From NCBI GenBank assembly GCA_937922175.1, contig CAKZUU010000144.1:1-37493 (forward strand): a stretch of DNA of 37,493 nucleotides. Reading direction: 5' to 3'. Positions 1 to 7,624 of this stretch are shown here, piece after piece (the stretch's first letter is position 1; each line of letters starts with the position of its first letter). The notes under the pieces are model-generated. The model was not told the origin of the DNA and made no database searches. It saw nothing but the letters and a program-made list of their open reading frames with translations. The DNA is from an uncultured Gemmataceae bacterium. GTDB taxonomy: Bacteria; Planctomycetota; Planctomycetia; Gemmatales; Gemmataceae. A program made the translations under genes and the position numbers.

Positions 1-1
1 T

Positions 2-130
2 ACACCACTGCTGGATGACATGGTGGCGGCCCTGGCGAAGAACGACGGTCGAATCCACGCCGCGATCGAAACGATCGTCTTGAGCCCCCAATTTCGCCTG
101 ATTCGAGGTCGAGATTTTACCGAGGACTAA
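2..130 (+). CDS. C-terminal end of a planctomycete DUF1592/DUF1588/DUF1585-type protein (partial)
   Basis: The frame is open from the left edge to a TAA at 128-130, giving 42 residues; the start lies outside the window. The visible tail reads as a short helix followed by a segment ending in SPQFRLIRGR. That resembles the DUF1585 end of the large planctomycete cytochrome-like proteins (DUF1587-1592-1588-1585). In this phylum such a gene is commonly followed directly by a DUF1552 gene, and that is what comes next here, 138 bp downstream on the same strand. The family assignment therefore rests on a short tail plus context. The function of these proteins is not established; they are predicted to be exported and often carry heme-binding motifs. 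Confidence 0.6.
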   Translation, partial: TPLLDDMVAALAKNDGRIHAAIETIVLSPQFRLIRGRDFTED

Positions 131-268
131 ACCCAGCACCGGAAGAACGTTGGTTGATTCGTATGAGGTCCGTGCAACGATGGACCAACATCTGAGATGA
201 GAGAAGGCTGGAGGCGACCGGTTCTTTTGTCATCAACTCTGCCCGATGTTATTTCTTTTGGAGCCGAC

Positions 269-1576
269 ATGATGAAATCGACACACCGGCTTGATCGCCG
301 CACATTTCTCCGAGGGGTGGGCGTCACGATGGCCCTGCCGTGGCTCGAATCCGCCGCTGTATGGGGCGACGATCAACCCAAGCATTCGGCTTCCGACGCT
401 CCGGTTCGCTTTGCCGTCGTGTTCGCGGGTAATGGTTTCCATAGCCGCGAATGGTGGGCCAAAGGTTCGGGCGCCTCGATGGAGTTGGGTCAGGTCTTGC
501 ACCCTCTGCGCCCGTTCCGTGAGAAAATGATCTTTTTACGAGGGCTGTACAATGCCGAGGCACTGGTCGGCGGAATTCATAGCTGCCAAACCGGCAACCT
601 CCTGACGGGCGCACGGCTGGCCCCGGGCGGAGAGGTCCGCTCGGGCATTAGTTGCGATCAGGTCATTGCCCAGCGGACCTTGGGGCAGACGAAGGTGCCC
701 AGTCTGGTCCTTGGCACCGAGCCGCCGATCGCCGCCATTCACAAAAACTATTCGATGATCTATAGCTCGCATATTTCGTGGAGTTCTCCGACGACGCCGA
801 CACCGCTCGAACTTTACCCGGCGTTGGCCTTTGACCGGCTCTTTCGCGATGAGGTCGGTAAAGCGGACCGCAGCGTCCTCGACGCCGTTCTGGAGGATGC
901 CCAAAGCTACCGCCAGCGGATCAGCACTGCGGATCAACGCCGGTTGGACGAATATTTCAATAGTGTTCGCGAGGTGGAACAGCGGATCGAGCAAGCTGGG
1001 AAGAACCGCCGCCTTCAAGGTGGGCGGCCGACTCTCGATCGCCCGGACATGCCGCGGCCTGCCGAAGGTATCCCCCAGGACATCGACGAGCATATGAGGT
1101 TGATGTGTGACATCATCGTGTTAGGATTTCGCACCGATACCACGAGGGTCGCCACGTTGAAACTTAATAACGATCATTCGTCATTGCGTTTCCCGAATCT
1201 CAAGATCGATTATATGATCCATCATTTGCTATCGCACACGGATAATGAAGACTGGTTGCGCGTCAATCAGTTTTTCACGGAGCAGGTCGCGTATATCGCG
1301 ACGAAGCTGGACGCGATTCAGGAAGGAGATCGGACCGTCTTAGACAATACGATGCTCTTGTATCTATCGAGTATGATGACGGGACATCATAACAATGACC
1401 AATTACCGGTTGTGTTGTTAGGTCGAGGTGGTGGTCGTCTTCAGACGGGACGAATTCTGGATTATCTCGGCAAACCGAATCGGAAGATGTGCAGTCTGTA
1501 TTTGTCACTGCTGGAGAAGGCAGGGGTGCATCTCAATGAGTTTGGCGATTCGAAAGAGCCTCTCGCGGAGATCTAG
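269..1576 (+). CDS. DUF1552 domain-containing exported protein
   Basis: 435 residues from the ATG at 269, which has a TGGAG ribosome-binding site about 6 nt upstream; an upstream in-frame start at 197 has no such site and would bury the signal peptide. The N-terminus carries a twin-arginine signal: RR in LDRRTFLRGVG (about residues 8-18), then a hydrophobic stretch MALPWL. The body matches DUF1552, a family mostly found in Planctomycetes and related phyla, with a histidine-rich C-terminal half (NDHSSLRFPN, LLSHTD, MTGHHNND). The molecular function is unknown. The gene follows the DUF1585-type gene on the same strand, so the two are likely co-expressed and co-exported. It ends 17 bp before the convergent ABC permease gene. 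Confidence 0.85.
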   Translation: MMKSTHRLDRRTFLRGVGVTMALPWLESAAVWGDDQPKHSASDAPVRFAVVFAGNGFHSREWWAKGSGASMELGQVLHPLRPFREKMIFLRGLYNAEALVGGIHSCQTGNLLTGARLAPGGEVRSGISCDQVIAQRTLGQTKVPSLVLGTEPPIAAIHKNYSMIYSSHISWSSPTTPTPLELYPALAFDRLFRDEVGKADRSVLDAVLEDAQSYRQRISTADQRRLDEYFNSVREVEQRIEQAGKNRRLQGGRPTLDRPDMPRPAEGIPQDIDEHMRLMCDIIVLGFRTDTTRVATLKLNNDHSSLRFPNLKIDYMIHHLLSHTDNEDWLRVNQFFTEQVAYIATKLDAIQEGDRTVLDNTMLLYLSSMMTGHHNNDQLPVVLLGRGGGRLQTGRILDYLGKPNRKMCSLYLSLLEKAGVHLNEFGDSKEPLAEI

Positions 1577-1593
1577 ATGAGAGAACGGAGGGA

Positions 1594-2367
1594 TCAGACG
1601 TCGCGTCGAGAGAAGCCGACCAGGCCGATGGCGGCGACAAGGGTCGAGGCCAGGATGCTGTAGCCGAGAACGTCGGTGACCAGGGTGGGATCGAACTCGC
1701 CGCGAAGGGTGGCGGGCAAGTGACGCAAAATGCGGTCGGGAGTTGGATGATGGCTGGGAAGCAACTCGAGCAAAGCGCCGCCGCCGTAAAGGGCGAGCCA
1801 AAGGAGGGTCATGGCGACGCGAGAATCATTGGTCAAGGCGCTGAGGGTGACACCGGCCGACGCGACAAGGAAGAACAAGGACGATACAAGAAGAAGAGCG
1901 GCAAGGCTGCCAGTCAAGCTGAGATTTTCGTGCAACAAGAAATGGCTGGCAACTAACATCACACCGCTCAGAATCATGAATGTCGCGACCACGGTGAGGA
2001 CACGGGCATGCCACTTGGCGAGGAAGTATTGGTAGCGGCTGATACCGCGGCTGAGAACAGAGTCGGCCAAGGTCCCGCGCTCACTGGAGATACTGCCGAC
2101 GGTGATCGCGGCGATGACGGCGGCGGAACCGAGAACGACCCAACGTAGCAAATCACTCATGACGAGATTGGCTTCTTGAATCACTCCCGCTTCGCGGTGA
2201 ACGCCCAGTCGATACAGCAAGTAACCGAAACCCAACAAGAACATCGCCAAAAGCCACAGGCGATACACCCAACTCCGCATCGTCTGCCGAATGTCGGTCT
2301 GCAGGACCGCGAGGTAGGGGAGCCAACGCTTGTACTTCAGTCGAATGGGGATCGTCACCGCGTCCAT
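1594..2367 (-). CDS. ABC-2 type transporter permease
   Basis: 257 residues from the ATG at 2367, preceded by AGGTGG about 6 nt upstream. A TTG at 2388 overlapping the stop of the ATPase gene is an alternative start. The protein has about six hydrophobic segments, for example WLLAMFLLGFGYLLYRLG near the N-terminus, VVLGSAAVIAAITVGSI in the middle and YSILASTLVAAIGLVGF at the end, as expected for an ABC-2 permease. The cytoplasmic segment with SSERGTLADSVLSR is typical of this group. It lies directly behind the ABC ATPase gene and probably forms a one-ATPase, one-permease exporter with it. The substrate cannot be read from the sequence. Confidence 0.8.
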   Translation of the reverse strand: MDAVTIPIRLKYKRWLPYLAVLQTDIRQTMRSWVYRLWLLAMFLLGFGYLLYRLGVHREAGVIQEANLVMSDLLRWVVLGSAAVIAAITVGSISSERGTLADSVLSRGISRYQYFLAKWHARVLTVVATFMILSGVMLVASHFLLHENLSLTGSLAALLLVSSLFFLVASAGVTLSALTNDSRVAMTLLWLALYGGGALLELLPSHHPTPDRILRHLPATLRGEFDPTLVTDVLGYSILASTLVAAIGLVGFSRRDV

Positions 2368-2384
2368 AGGCCACCTGCGTGAGG

Positions 2385-3386
2385 TCAAGCGGCTTCATTG
2401 GCAGAATAGAGCCGAGTGAAACCGCGCGATTCCTCCGTCTCCACCAAATCGAGATACGCCTGTTCGGTCTGCTGTCCGACGCTGCGAATACTGACCAGGT
2501 TGACTTTGTTGTCCGCGAGCGTGACGAAGACATTCGCCAAGGCCGTGCAATTCGAGGCATCGGCAGCGAGCAACAGTTCGAGCCGACGTTGCTTCAGTTG
2601 CACCTTGCTGAATTCATTCATGGTCTTGATGATTTGAACGGCCTTGGTGATCGTTTTTTGATCGCCTTCGAGGTCGAGTTCGTAGTGATTTTTTCGGATG
2701 CGGCCCTTCAGCTCGGAGAGCGAGCCGTGAAAAATCAACTGCCCGTGATGGAGCACCGCCGTGTGATTGCAAACTTCGTCGACATCGTTGAGATTGTGGC
2801 TGGAGAGGATCAAGGTTTTCTCAGCGGCCAGCGTTTTGATCAGTTCCAGCATGGAGCGACGCGCTTCGATGTCGAGATTGTGCGTCGGTTCGTCCCAGAT
2901 GAGCAGGTCCGGCTCGTTGATGAGGCTGGCGGCGACGGCCAGTCGGGCCGTCATGCCATGCGAAAATCGCTCGATCGGATCACCACTGGCGTTTAATAGA
3001 TCGACGGCACGGATTAATGACGCCAATCGGGGTTTGCGAATGTCGCGAGGCAGGCCGAACAGCCGGGCCATATAGTCCAGATAAGCGATGGGGGTCATTC
3101 CCCGGGGGAATTGGGGATTGGTCGGGATGTAACCGATGCGACGGCGTAAGTCGGCCGCGTTCGGTGTCATCCGCCGACCAAATACTTTAACCTGACCCGC
3201 CGTCGGTCGATGCAACCCGAGAATCAAACGCAACAACGTCGTCTTTCCCGCCCCGTTCGGACCGAGCAACCCGAGAACGTGGCCTGGCTCGATCGCCAAA
3301 GTTACGTCATTGATGGCGATGTTGCGGTTTTGGTAAATCTTGGTGAGCCGGGTCGTTTCGACCACCAACGTGGCATCGCGGGCCAT
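2385..3386 (-). CDS. ABC transporter ATP-binding protein
   Basis: 333 residues. Walker A is GPNGAGKTT (about residues 42-50) and Walker B is DLLIWDEPT. The signature motif is degenerate, FSHGMTARL instead of LSGGQ. A long C-terminal region after the nucleotide-binding domain (about residues 225-333) resembles the accessory domain of ABC-2 exporters. The ATG at 3386 has a strong purine-rich site (GGGAGGGGAG) just upstream. The stop is next to the downstream permease gene, so the pair is likely translationally coupled. About 200 bp without a convincing gene separate it from the GHMP kinase upstream, so it may have its own promoter there. The substrate is unknown. Confidence 0.9.
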   Translation of the reverse strand: MARDATLVVETTRLTKIYQNRNIAINDVTLAIEPGHVLGLLGPNGAGKTTLLRLILGLHRPTAGQVKVFGRRMTPNAADLRRRIGYIPTNPQFPRGMTPIAYLDYMARLFGLPRDIRKPRLASLIRAVDLLNASGDPIERFSHGMTARLAVAASLINEPDLLIWDEPTHNLDIEARRSMLELIKTLAAEKTLILSSHNLNDVDEVCNHTAVLHHGQLIFHGSLSELKGRIRKNHYELDLEGDQKTITKAVQIIKTMNEFSKVQLKQRRLELLLAADASNCTALANVFVTLADNKVNLVSIRSVGQQTEQAYLDLVETEESRGFTRLYSANEAA

Positions 3387-3592
3387 ACGGCTCCCCTCCC
3401 TTCCTCGAAGGAAACGCTATAAACCCACTTCATCCCCATGAAAAGGGCAATTTCTCTCGTCGCCGGCTTGACGCCCGAGACGAGTCGCTCGGATTGGATC
3501 GAAGCGCTACCCAATTTAGCGTTATGTGCCCCGGCTTCCCAATCTGACCAGTTGATATTCACTTCGTCTCCGCGACGTCGATCGCTCCGCCG
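3387..3592. other. 206-bp gap between the GHMP kinase and the ABC ATPase gene
   Basis: No convincing gene or terminator hairpin is visible. On the minus strand a GTG at 3562 with GGAG upstream opens a frame, but that frame runs 85 bp into the ABC ATPase gene out of phase and resembles nothing known. The gap probably holds the promoter of the ABC pair. Confidence 0.4.
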
Positions 3593-4615
3593 CTAGCTGC
3601 GTGTTTCCCAGACTTGCAGCCCGGTGGTGTCGATAAACGCGGGCAAGACGAGCATGCCTAATTCCTCGGCGACGCGCCGGACCCGAGTGTTGTGATTGCG
3701 CTTCACGAGAATCGTGACCGTGCCCCCGCCGCCGGCACCATTCGCTTTAAATCCGACCGCTCCGGCCTCGAAGGCGGCTGCATACAACGCTTCGATCTCC
3801 GGTGTCGTGATGTCCGGGTGCAATCGCTTTTGTGCTTCCCAGTTCATGTTCATGGCAGCGGCGAAGGCGTCCAAATCGTCGGCCAGCAACGCTTCTTTGC
3901 CCAAAATGGCGGCTTGGGCCAACTGGGCAAAGTCGTCACGGTGCCGATCCGCCTCGCTGATGACCTTCTGATGCATGGCGCTGGAGAAATGCGATTTGCC
4001 CGTGTACACCAGAACGAATCGGTCCTCCAGTTCGCAGCGAGTTGCCTGACTGAGCGGCAGTGGAAAGACGCGGGCGGAGGGGTATTCGACCTCCATGAAA
4101 CTGGTCCCGCCGTAAGCCGCCGCAAATTGGTCCTGTACGCCGCATTCGAGCTTCAAATCCTCCACCTCGAGCAATTGCGATTCGCGGGCCAGTTCATGGG
4201 GGAGCAACCGTCGGCCCTGATAAGCGGCCAACGCCCCCAAGGCGGCGACACCAAGCGCGGCTGAAGACCCCAAGCCGCTGGCGGGCGGGGCGTCGGATCG
4301 AACTTGGACGGTGATGTCCCAGCGAACTGAGTACAGGCCGCTCCGACGCGACTGAATCCCCGAGCGAGCAACTGCCGCCTTCAGCAGGTCGAGTACGCCG
4401 TTGTACTCGATCTGACGAACGTCGTGAAAGTGATAACGCTCGTCGGTGTCCAAGCTCTCCAGCGTGAAGCCGCCGGTTCCCTCTTTGACCCGCAGCGTGA
4501 CGTAGGTGTACAGCCGAGCGGCGAAGTTCAGCACCGCCCCCTGGGGGACAATCCGTGTGTCGGTCCAACCTCCCAAATCGCAGAAGCGAACCGGAGCTCG
4601 AGCGCGCCATTCCAT
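3593..4615 (-). CDS. GHMP-family sugar kinase (HddA/fucokinase-like)
   Basis: 340 residues from the ATG at 4615 (GTGAGG about 9 nt upstream); a GTG at 4630 is an alternative start. The N-terminal motif RAPVRFCDLGGWTDT (about residues 6-20) is characteristic of the heptose-7-phosphate kinase HddA / L-fucokinase branch. The glycine-rich ATP loop PPASGLGSSAALG lies at about residues 110-122, and the third GHMP motif, KANGAGGGGTVTIL, is near the C-terminus. The family phosphorylates a sugar or sugar phosphate; the substrate is not predictable here. The gene follows hypA-hypB and a small ORF on the same strand, which is an unusual neighbourhood for a sugar kinase. Confidence 0.85.
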   Translation of the reverse strand: MEWRARAPVRFCDLGGWTDTRIVPQGAVLNFAARLYTYVTLRVKEGTGGFTLESLDTDERYHFHDVRQIEYNGVLDLLKAAVARSGIQSRRSGLYSVRWDITVQVRSDAPPASGLGSSAALGVAALGALAAYQGRRLLPHELARESQLLEVEDLKLECGVQDQFAAAYGGTSFMEVEYPSARVFPLPLSQATRCELEDRFVLVYTGKSHFSSAMHQKVISEADRHRDDFAQLAQAAILGKEALLADDLDAFAAAMNMNWEAQKRLHPDITTPEIEALYAAAFEAGAVGFKANGAGGGGTVTILVKRNHNTRVRRVAEELGMLVLPAFIDTTGLQVWETRS

Positions 4616-4703
4616 CGTGACATGCCTCACGGCAAAAGATGTGACTCTCCTTGCTCGCTATGGTATGCCGCCCCGTAGGTCGGCGACAATGTGCCACGGC
4701 GCG

Positions 4704-4958
4704 CTACTCCTTCGGCTCCAGCCTCATCATCGTCGGCGGGACCAGTGACTTCGCCGATTCGATCATCTGGAGCAATTGGACCAGATCCAAGGGCGGTTCG
4801 CTCGCCCGAGGCCCCTTTTCAACGAGGCAATGCACCTTGTGCTGTTCGACCATCGCCATCACGTCGGTTCAATGCTCCAAGGCCATCGCCCAATTGCTGG
4901 CTTCGACACCCCACATGAACAGATCGTCGCTAAGCTGGTCCGGCACATTGGCGTTCAT
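4704..4958 (-). pseudogene. Small ORF after hypB interrupted by an in-frame TGA
   Basis: One reading frame runs from an ATG at 4958, inside the 3' end of hypB, to a TAG at 4706-4704. It is 84 codons long and broken only by a TGA at codon 30 (4871-4869). The ATG has GGTGGA about 6 nt upstream. The first 29 residues are protein-like (LSDDLFMWGVEASNWAMALEH). The part after the TGA is too (VEQHKVHCLVEKG, then PPLDLVQLLQMIESAKSLV). The downstream part could be translated alone from a GTG at 4862 or an ATG at 4859, giving 53-54 residues. I do not recognise a family. The options are a nonsense-mutated small gene, a short downstream gene only, or readthrough/selenocysteine; the last lacks any CxxU-type context. 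Confidence 0.4.
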
Positions 4959-5607
4959 GTTGATCCACCAGGTACTCGAGCCATTGTTTCATTCCTTCGC
5001 CGGTCTTGGCTGAGATTTCAAACACAGGCATCCCCGGCCGCACTCGGTGGATCGCTTGCCGCGCTGCCGATCGATCAAATTCGGCTGCGGCGGCCAAATC
5101 CATTTTCGTGATCAATGCCACGTCCGAGGTGTGGAAGATCGTCGGATATTTCAGGGGTTTGTCTTCGCCTTCGGTGACCGAAAAGAGGACCGCCCGTTGC
5201 AACTCCCCGAGATCGAATGTCGCGGGGCAGACGAGATTGCCGACATTTTCGATGAAGAGAAAATCGAAGTCGCGCCAAGGCCCATCGCCCAGCGCCTCGC
5301 GGATCATGGCTGCTTCGAGATGGCAGACGGTGCCCGTCACGATTTGGCGAACGAAAGCCCCGCTCCCTGCCAACCGTTGGGCGTCGTTGTCCGTGGCCAG
5401 ATCGCCTACCAAGGCTGCGACCTTGTAACTTCGCTGTAGGTGTGTCAGCGTCTCTTCCAAAAGCCGGGTTTTTCCCGAACCCGGACTGGAGACCAAACTG
5501 ATGACAGTGACTCCCGCTTCGTCGAACGCTTGCCGCAGTTCTCGGGCTACCGTGTCGTTGTGCTTGAGCACCTGACGGCGGACTTCGACCAGTCTTGTGG
5601 TCGCCAT
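4930..5607 (-). CDS. hypB: Hydrogenase/urease nickel incorporation GTPase HypB
   Basis: 225 residues. HypB is a SIMIBI-class GTPase that, with HypA, delivers nickel to [NiFe]-hydrogenase or sometimes urease precursors. The P-loop SPGSGKT lies at about residues 41-47. The metal-site cysteine and histidine are present in GTVCHLEA (C95, H96) and the third cysteine in NVGNLVCP (C127). The guanine-specificity region reads ITKMD (about 166-170), followed by SAKTGEG (about 199-205). The N-terminus lacks the His-rich nickel-storage stretch seen in some HypB proteins. The gene starts 4 bp after the hypA stop. No hydrogenase structural gene or other hyp gene is in the window, so the client enzyme is not known. 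Confidence 0.92.
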   Translation of the reverse strand: MATTRLVEVRRQVLKHNDTVARELRQAFDEAGVTVISLVSSPGSGKTRLLEETLTHLQRSYKVAALVGDLATDNDAQRLAGSGAFVRQIVTGTVCHLEAAMIREALGDGPWRDFDFLFIENVGNLVCPATFDLGELQRAVLFSVTEGEDKPLKYPTIFHTSDVALITKMDLAAAAEFDRSAARQAIHRVRPGMPVFEISAKTGEGMKQWLEYLVDQHERQCAGPA

Positions 5608-5611
5608 GATA

Positions 5612-5953
5612 TCACTCTTCTATTTCGACAGCCGTGATTTCCAACTCTCGACCGCGAACGACCTCTTCGACGTTACCGCAGATGGGACAGACCAGAGCAT
5701 CGAAAGTCAGCAGTTCCCGTTTCGCCGGGCAGCGACGACACTCCACGACAACGGGCACCGGCTCGATCACTAACTCGGCCTGCTCGAGCGGCGTACCGAT
5801 CCGAGCCATCGTGTAAGCCGACGCCAGCGCCTCGGCAACCACTCCGCTCAAAGCCCCGACGCGAACATGTACGGCACGGACGATGCCGCTCTGATTCGCG
5901 GCGACCTCGGTCGCTGCCTCAATCAGGCTCACGGCAATGGAGAGTTCATGCAT
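5612..5953 (-). CDS. hypA: Nickel metallochaperone HypA
   Basis: 113 residues, the usual length of HypA. The N-terminal MHELSIA carries the conserved His2 nickel ligand. The zinc-ribbon cysteines are in ECRRCP (C72, C75) and CPICG (C89, C92). HypA binds nickel and passes it on with HypB, which is encoded 4 bp downstream. There is no ribosome-binding site at a normal distance. A perfect TATAAT lies only 5 bp before the ATG, so the transcript is probably leaderless. The gene sits between the Cmr operon and hypB, with its own likely promoter in the 115-bp gap behind cmr6. Confidence 0.92.
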   Translation of the reverse strand: MHELSIAVSLIEAATEVAANQSGIVRAVHVRVGALSGVVAEALASAYTMARIGTPLEQAELVIEPVPVVVECRRCPAKRELLTFDALVCPICGNVEEVVRGRELEITAVEIEE

Positions 5954-5958
5954 CCCTT

Positions 5959-5964
5959 ATTATA
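5959..5964 (-). promoter_or_regulatory. -10 box TATAAT immediately before hypA
   Basis: A perfect TATAAT on the minus strand ends 5 nt before the hypA ATG at 5953. Transcription normally begins about 6-7 nt past the -10 box, which would place +1 at or next to the A of the ATG and give a leaderless mRNA. No good -35 hexamer is seen at 16-18 nt spacing. Confidence 0.5.
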
Positions 5965-6068
5965 CGCCGGTGAAATGCCTCATCGGCGCCCAAACGGCAG
6001 CCTGCCCTATGAGATCGGGAGAGATTGTCGAGAGAGGCGAGGAAAAATAAAGTGCCGTCGAGCTATTA

Positions 6069-7247
6069 TCATGGCTCCTCATTCAGAATCGCTTCAATGA
6101 ACTTCTTCCGGTCGACGTTTTCATGTTTGTCGTTCCACCTTTTCTCCGCTTCCATGCCTTGTTTCACTCGTTCCGCGACACACCGGCGGAGCCGTCGGTC
6201 CTGGAATCGGCCGGTGGGCTTCTTCAATTCCTCAAGAAGCTTTATCCATTCTCGCCTTTCCGACTTATTGCGGTGATTTTCAAGAAACTCATGAATGAGT
6301 CGCTCCTCATCGGTCATCGCGGCAAGTTGAGCCTGTCGTTCGGCCTCCCGACGTTCTTGTTCTCTCTTCTTCTGCTGCTCTGACTCTTCTTTGGTCCAAG
6401 CAGCGCGATCAAACAGCCCGTAGCCGCTGTTCGTCTTTCCGCCGATGCCCCAATCGAAGAGCGCCTCTCGCACGAGCAGCAAGGACAGGTCGAGCCAAGC
6501 CGCACTTTGATCGGAAGGCGGCCCGTTCCAACTCAGGGCGAAAAAGAATTTGCCGGAGACCGACAAAAACGGGACGGGATTAGGGCTGTCAAAATCCGTC
6601 GGCGGCGTCTCACCTTCGATCCACCTTGGATGGTGCGGCGTCATCACATCCAGCTTGAGCGGTCTGGCGTCCGATTCAGGGACGAACCAGGCGTCGTGAA
6701 ACGTCACACAACCGGCGTCATCCGTATTCCCAAATATCAAGCGGTAATAGTTATCATCGGGTTGAGGCAGTTTGCCGTCGAGAAACGCGCGATAGGCCGA
6801 ATCTACCGCTTCCGTCGGCTTTTTAAAGCGATGATTAACCTCTCCCCAAACTTGATGGCAATAGTGAGCGGCCAAACCTTTGACCGCTGAGCCGGGGATC
6901 CAAGGCATCCCATAGGTGTGATGAAGAGTGATCCCCGTTTCGAGGACGTTTTCCGAGCCGAGACCCACGATGAGCCTCTTCAGTGTTTGCAGTTTGCAAG
7001 AGACCGTCTTGGCCGGCAATGAACGAATCCAACGTTCATAAGCGGCACGATAGAGATCTCTCGTCTCATTCTTGGAAATTGCCTCGATGGCGGCGTTGAG
7101 GAGGATTCGTTTTTCCTCAGGATCGCCATCCTGACCCGTCGCCCAACGGGCTAAATACCGTTGCAGCAGCAGACCCGGGTGGTTATCGACTTTGCCCCGG
7201 TTGGGAAGGACCGGTTCGAGGTTCATCCGAGCGGCGGGACGTGACAT
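6069..7247 (-). CDS. cmr6: Type III-B CRISPR RAMP protein Cmr6
   Basis: 392 residues from the ATG at 7247, which overlaps the cmr5 stop as TGATG and has AAGGAGG about 9 nt upstream; an in-frame extension to 7301 lacks support. Cmr6 is a Cas7-like subunit at the head end of the Cmr backbone. The N-terminal RAMP part carries TGITLHHTYGMPWIPGSAVKG. The glycine-rich loop WGIGGKTNSGYG ends near residue 277. About 115 residues follow that loop: a strongly charged segment rich in E, K, R and Q (coiled-coil-like, from about 285), then a helical end. This tail makes the protein long compared with short Cmr6 members and is the odd feature. It is the last gene of the operon. Confidence 0.88.
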   Translation of the reverse strand: MSRPAARMNLEPVLPNRGKVDNHPGLLLQRYLARWATGQDGDPEEKRILLNAAIEAISKNETRDLYRAAYERWIRSLPAKTVSCKLQTLKRLIVGLGSENVLETGITLHHTYGMPWIPGSAVKGLAAHYCHQVWGEVNHRFKKPTEAVDSAYRAFLDGKLPQPDDNYYRLIFGNTDDAGCVTFHDAWFVPESDARPLKLDVMTPHHPRWIEGETPPTDFDSPNPVPFLSVSGKFFFALSWNGPPSDQSAAWLDLSLLLVREALFDWGIGGKTNSGYGLFDRAAWTKEESEQQKKREQERREAERQAQLAAMTDEERLIHEFLENHRNKSERREWIKLLEELKKPTGRFQDRRLRRCVAERVKQGMEAEKRWNDKHENVDRKKFIEAILNEEP

Positions 7248-7624
7248 CAGAAATTTTCCTCCTTTTCGTCGGCGAGCGCTTCCACATATCGTTTCAGCCA
7301 ACTGGCGGCCAGCAGGGTATTTCGGCTCAGACGTAAATAGGCGCTCAGATCGGTCGTCCGCGATTTCTCCGCGAAATCCTCTACCGACCCAATGCCCGAT
7401 TGTTGCGCTCCCCTGAGGACCGCTGCGAGATCATCCAGATACTCGTTTTCCTTTTTCGCCTGAGCAAAAGCGACCGCTTGCACCAAGCCACAGGTGTGAA
7501 TCAGGGAAGGAAATTTCTTCGCGAAAGTTGTGTACTCCTTAAAGTTAACTTGAGAATCACTCTTGCGGGCTTTCACCGCTGGAAACGCGGCTCGGGCTAA
7601 ACGTTGACTGAGTGTGTCCATCAT
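7247..7624 (-). CDS. cmr5: Type III-B CRISPR small subunit Cmr5
   Basis: 125 residues, all-helical in appearance, matching the small Cmr5 (Cas11-like) subunit that lines the inner filament of the complex and contacts target RNA. Recognisable features are the N-terminal SQRLARAAFPAVKA, a central FAKKFPSLIHTCGLVQAVAFAQAK and a C-terminal helix with NTLLAASWLKRYVEAL. The start overlaps the cmr4 stop by ATGA. A GGAGG lies 4 nt before the first ATG (7624) and 7 nt before a second ATG (7621), so either could be used. The stop overlaps the cmr6 start. Confidence 0.9.
   Translation of the reverse strand: MMDTLSQRLARAAFPAVKARKSDSQVNFKEYTTFAKKFPSLIHTCGLVQAVAFAQAKKENEYLDDLAAVLRGAQQSGIGSVEDFAEKSRTTDLSAYLRLSRNTLLAASWLKRYVEALADEKEENF

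Noticed and set aside
3302..3562. 86-residue minus-strand ORF with GGAG before a GTG
   Set aside because: It overlaps the ABC ATPase start by 85 bp out of frame, and its second half reads like frame-shifted ATPase sequence. No family recognised.
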